A stretch of 5,312 nucleotides of DNA, taken from Anaerolineae bacterium. Lineage in GTDB: Bacteria; Chloroflexota; Anaerolineae; 4572-78; J111. Under the pieces are notes generated by a model. The model was not told the DNA's origin. It searched no databases and saw nothing but the letters and a program-made list of their open reading frames with translations. Positions 4,800 through 5,312 of this stretch are shown piece after piece. Location: NCBI GenBank assembly GCA_020433785.1, contig JAGRCC010000905.1, positions 1 to 5,312 of the forward strand, written 5' to 3'. The stretch's first letter is position 1; each line of letters opens with the position of its first letter. The position numbers and the translations under genes are program-made.

Positions 4800-5087
4800 T
4801 TAGTATTCGCTGGGTAACAGAATCGTCGTCACGCTGCGGTCGGCTTCGGTGATGACCCAAACCTTAACCCCGGTACTCAGAGTGTAGGCCGACAACAAAC
4901 GCAAGCCGTGTTTCAGGCTGTGTTCATTGCTTTGGGCATCTTCCGGCGGCACTTCGCCCCAGTCACCCGATTGGTGACGGAAGAGCAGTTCCACTGCCGT
5001 TTCTTCAGCCGCATCCAGAGCGCTGATTGCTCCGGGCGTAGCCACGGTCTGGCCAAGCGAAAATTTGGCTTTGCTGAAAAGCCCCAT
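4800..5087 (-). CDS. Small conserved protein of plasmid/mobile-element type
   Basis: A 95-residue protein with the layout of a small conserved family that I recall from plasmids and integrative elements, often near radC-like genes and sometimes labelled plasmid-related or, unhelpfully, restriction subunit. Visible family blocks: FSLGQTVATPGAISAL (9-24), ELLFRHQSGDWGEVPPED (33-50), NEHSLKHGLRLLSAY (54-68) and GVKVWVITEADRSVTTILLP (73-92). The biochemical role is not known to me. It is soluble, with no membrane or signal sequence. The start is clear: AAGGAG stands 8 bases before the ATG. It has its own terminator directly downstream and a long, hairpin-containing upstream region, so it is probably a one-gene transcription unit. 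Its presence supports reading the right half of the window as mobile-element backbone. Confidence 0.85.
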   Translation of the reverse strand: MGLFSKAKFSLGQTVATPGAISALDAAEETAVELLFRHQSGDWGEVPPEDAQSNEHSLKHGLRLLSAYTLSTGVKVWVITEADRSVTTILLPSEY

Positions 5088-5093
5088 CGTCAG

Positions 5094-5099
5094 AACTCC
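5094..5099 (-). promoter_or_regulatory. Ribosome binding site of the plasmid-type small gene
   Basis: AAAGGAG on the minus strand, about 8 bases from the ATG at 5087. It fixes the start and is one of the strongest such sites here. Confidence 0.7.
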
Positions 5100-5137
5100 T
5101 TTCTACTGATGATTAAATGATGCCGGGGCAGACCCAA

Positions 5138-5212
5138 CCGATCGCCGATGATCGGCCGGTCCTAACCGACTTGATACGATCCCCTCTCGCCCGGCCGGTC
5201 GCCATTGACCGG
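5138..5212. repeat. Pair of related hairpins with compensatory stem change
   Basis: Two 6-bp stems with 6-base loops start 57 bases apart: CCGATC/GATCGG (5138-5155) and CCGGTC/GACCGG (5195-5212). They differ at the fourth stem base by A-T versus G-C, so pairing is kept. Both loops begin GCC and end in T. They look like two copies of one element, as binding sites or RNA hairpins. Confidence 0.5.
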
Positions 5213-5259
5213 AAGGCAAAAAGGGAGGGGGTTATAAGAATGAGTACTGCACGATTGTT

Positions 5260-5285
5260 TCCTCTACTGCGTCATCGGTAGAGGA
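5260..5285. repeat. Inverted repeat at the right edge
   Basis: TCCTCTAC (5260-5267) and GTAGAGGA (5278-5285) are perfect complements around 10 bases; two more inner pairs are possible. There is no T-run, so I do not call a terminator. It could be an operator or the end of a structure that continues outside. Confidence 0.35.
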
Positions 5286-5312
5286 TTGTTGACTGACTCG
5301 ACTCTTAACTTC

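Larger units (their letters stand above)
5101..5312. other. Gene-free region upstream of the small plasmid-type gene, rich in inverted repeats
   Basis: I see no supported gene. It holds CCGATC-GCCGAT-GATCGG (5138-5155), CCGGTC-GCCATT-GACCGG (5195-5212), a 9-bp direct repeat CGGCCGGTC (5153-5161 and 5192-5200) and, near the edge, TCCTCTAC-N10-GTAGAGGA (5260-5285). On the minus strand TTATAA (around 5231-5236) could be a -10 for the small gene, which would make this its structured 5' leader, but the -35 is poor. Confidence 0.4.

Noticed and set aside
5240..5281. 13-codon plus-strand frame MSTARLFPLLRHR
   Set aside because: The purine-rich GGGAGGGGG is too far from the ATG, and the frame runs through the inverted repeat at 5260-5285; no further support.
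1..5312. CRISPR array, tRNA or rRNA gene, complete insertion sequence
   Set aside because: No regularly spaced repeats, no tRNA-like cloverleaf with TTCGANNC arm, no rRNA segment and no transposase or terminal inverted repeats were found by eye.

Overview
The window looks like accessory bacterial DNA, a mosaic of a sensor-kinase gene, a decayed defence-type gene and a plasmid- or integrative-element-like block. Gene density is moderate. Both strands are used, and the left ~1.6 kb reads visibly more AT-rich than the right ~3.3 kb. The style of the proteins (membrane histidine kinase, TIR relic, RadC-like JAB protein, a small plasmid-associated protein) would fit a Chloroflexota-type genome, but that is an inference from protein style and no rRNA or marker gene confirms it.

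Left block (1-892, minus strand): the first 297 codons of a membrane-bound histidine kinase run off the left edge exactly at the phospho-acceptor histidine. No ATG fits its beginning. The best start is an ATT codon 8 bases after a strong AAGGAG. Next (1048-1488, plus strand) come two short open stretches in the same frame, separated by two stop codons. The second is clearly the C-terminal part of a TIR domain, so this is a gene relic.

Regulatory block (1578-2117, plus strand): a 77-residue excisionase/MerR-like helix-turn-helix gene lies between two copies of the same promoter/operator pattern, TTGACA-N4-GTAC-N8-GTAC. In the second copy the two GTAC half-sites form a perfect 18-bp palindrome. 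That copy leads to a very short transcript unit with a perfect AGGAGG site, a seven-codon reading frame (MSGGTGG) and a 12-bp hairpin terminator.

Middle block (2125-3492): two divergent genes, a beta-rich protein of unknown family on the minus strand and a RadC-like JAB/MPN metalloprotein with its metal motif intact on the plus strand. After the JAB gene come a ten-G run and a 125-base stretch that folds on paper as a three-way junction plus a separate 10-bp hairpin.

Right block (3729-5087, minus strand): three small genes read right to left. The first is a conserved small protein of the kind found on plasmids near radC-like genes. It is followed by a textbook intrinsic terminator, then two unidentified genes 24 bases apart. 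The right edge (5101-5312) holds no convincing gene but has two related hairpins whose stems differ by a compensatory base-pair change. A RadC-like protein, an excisionase-like DNA-binding protein and a plasmid-type small protein together suggest a mobile-element backbone; no integrase, relaxase or replication gene is visible inside the window.
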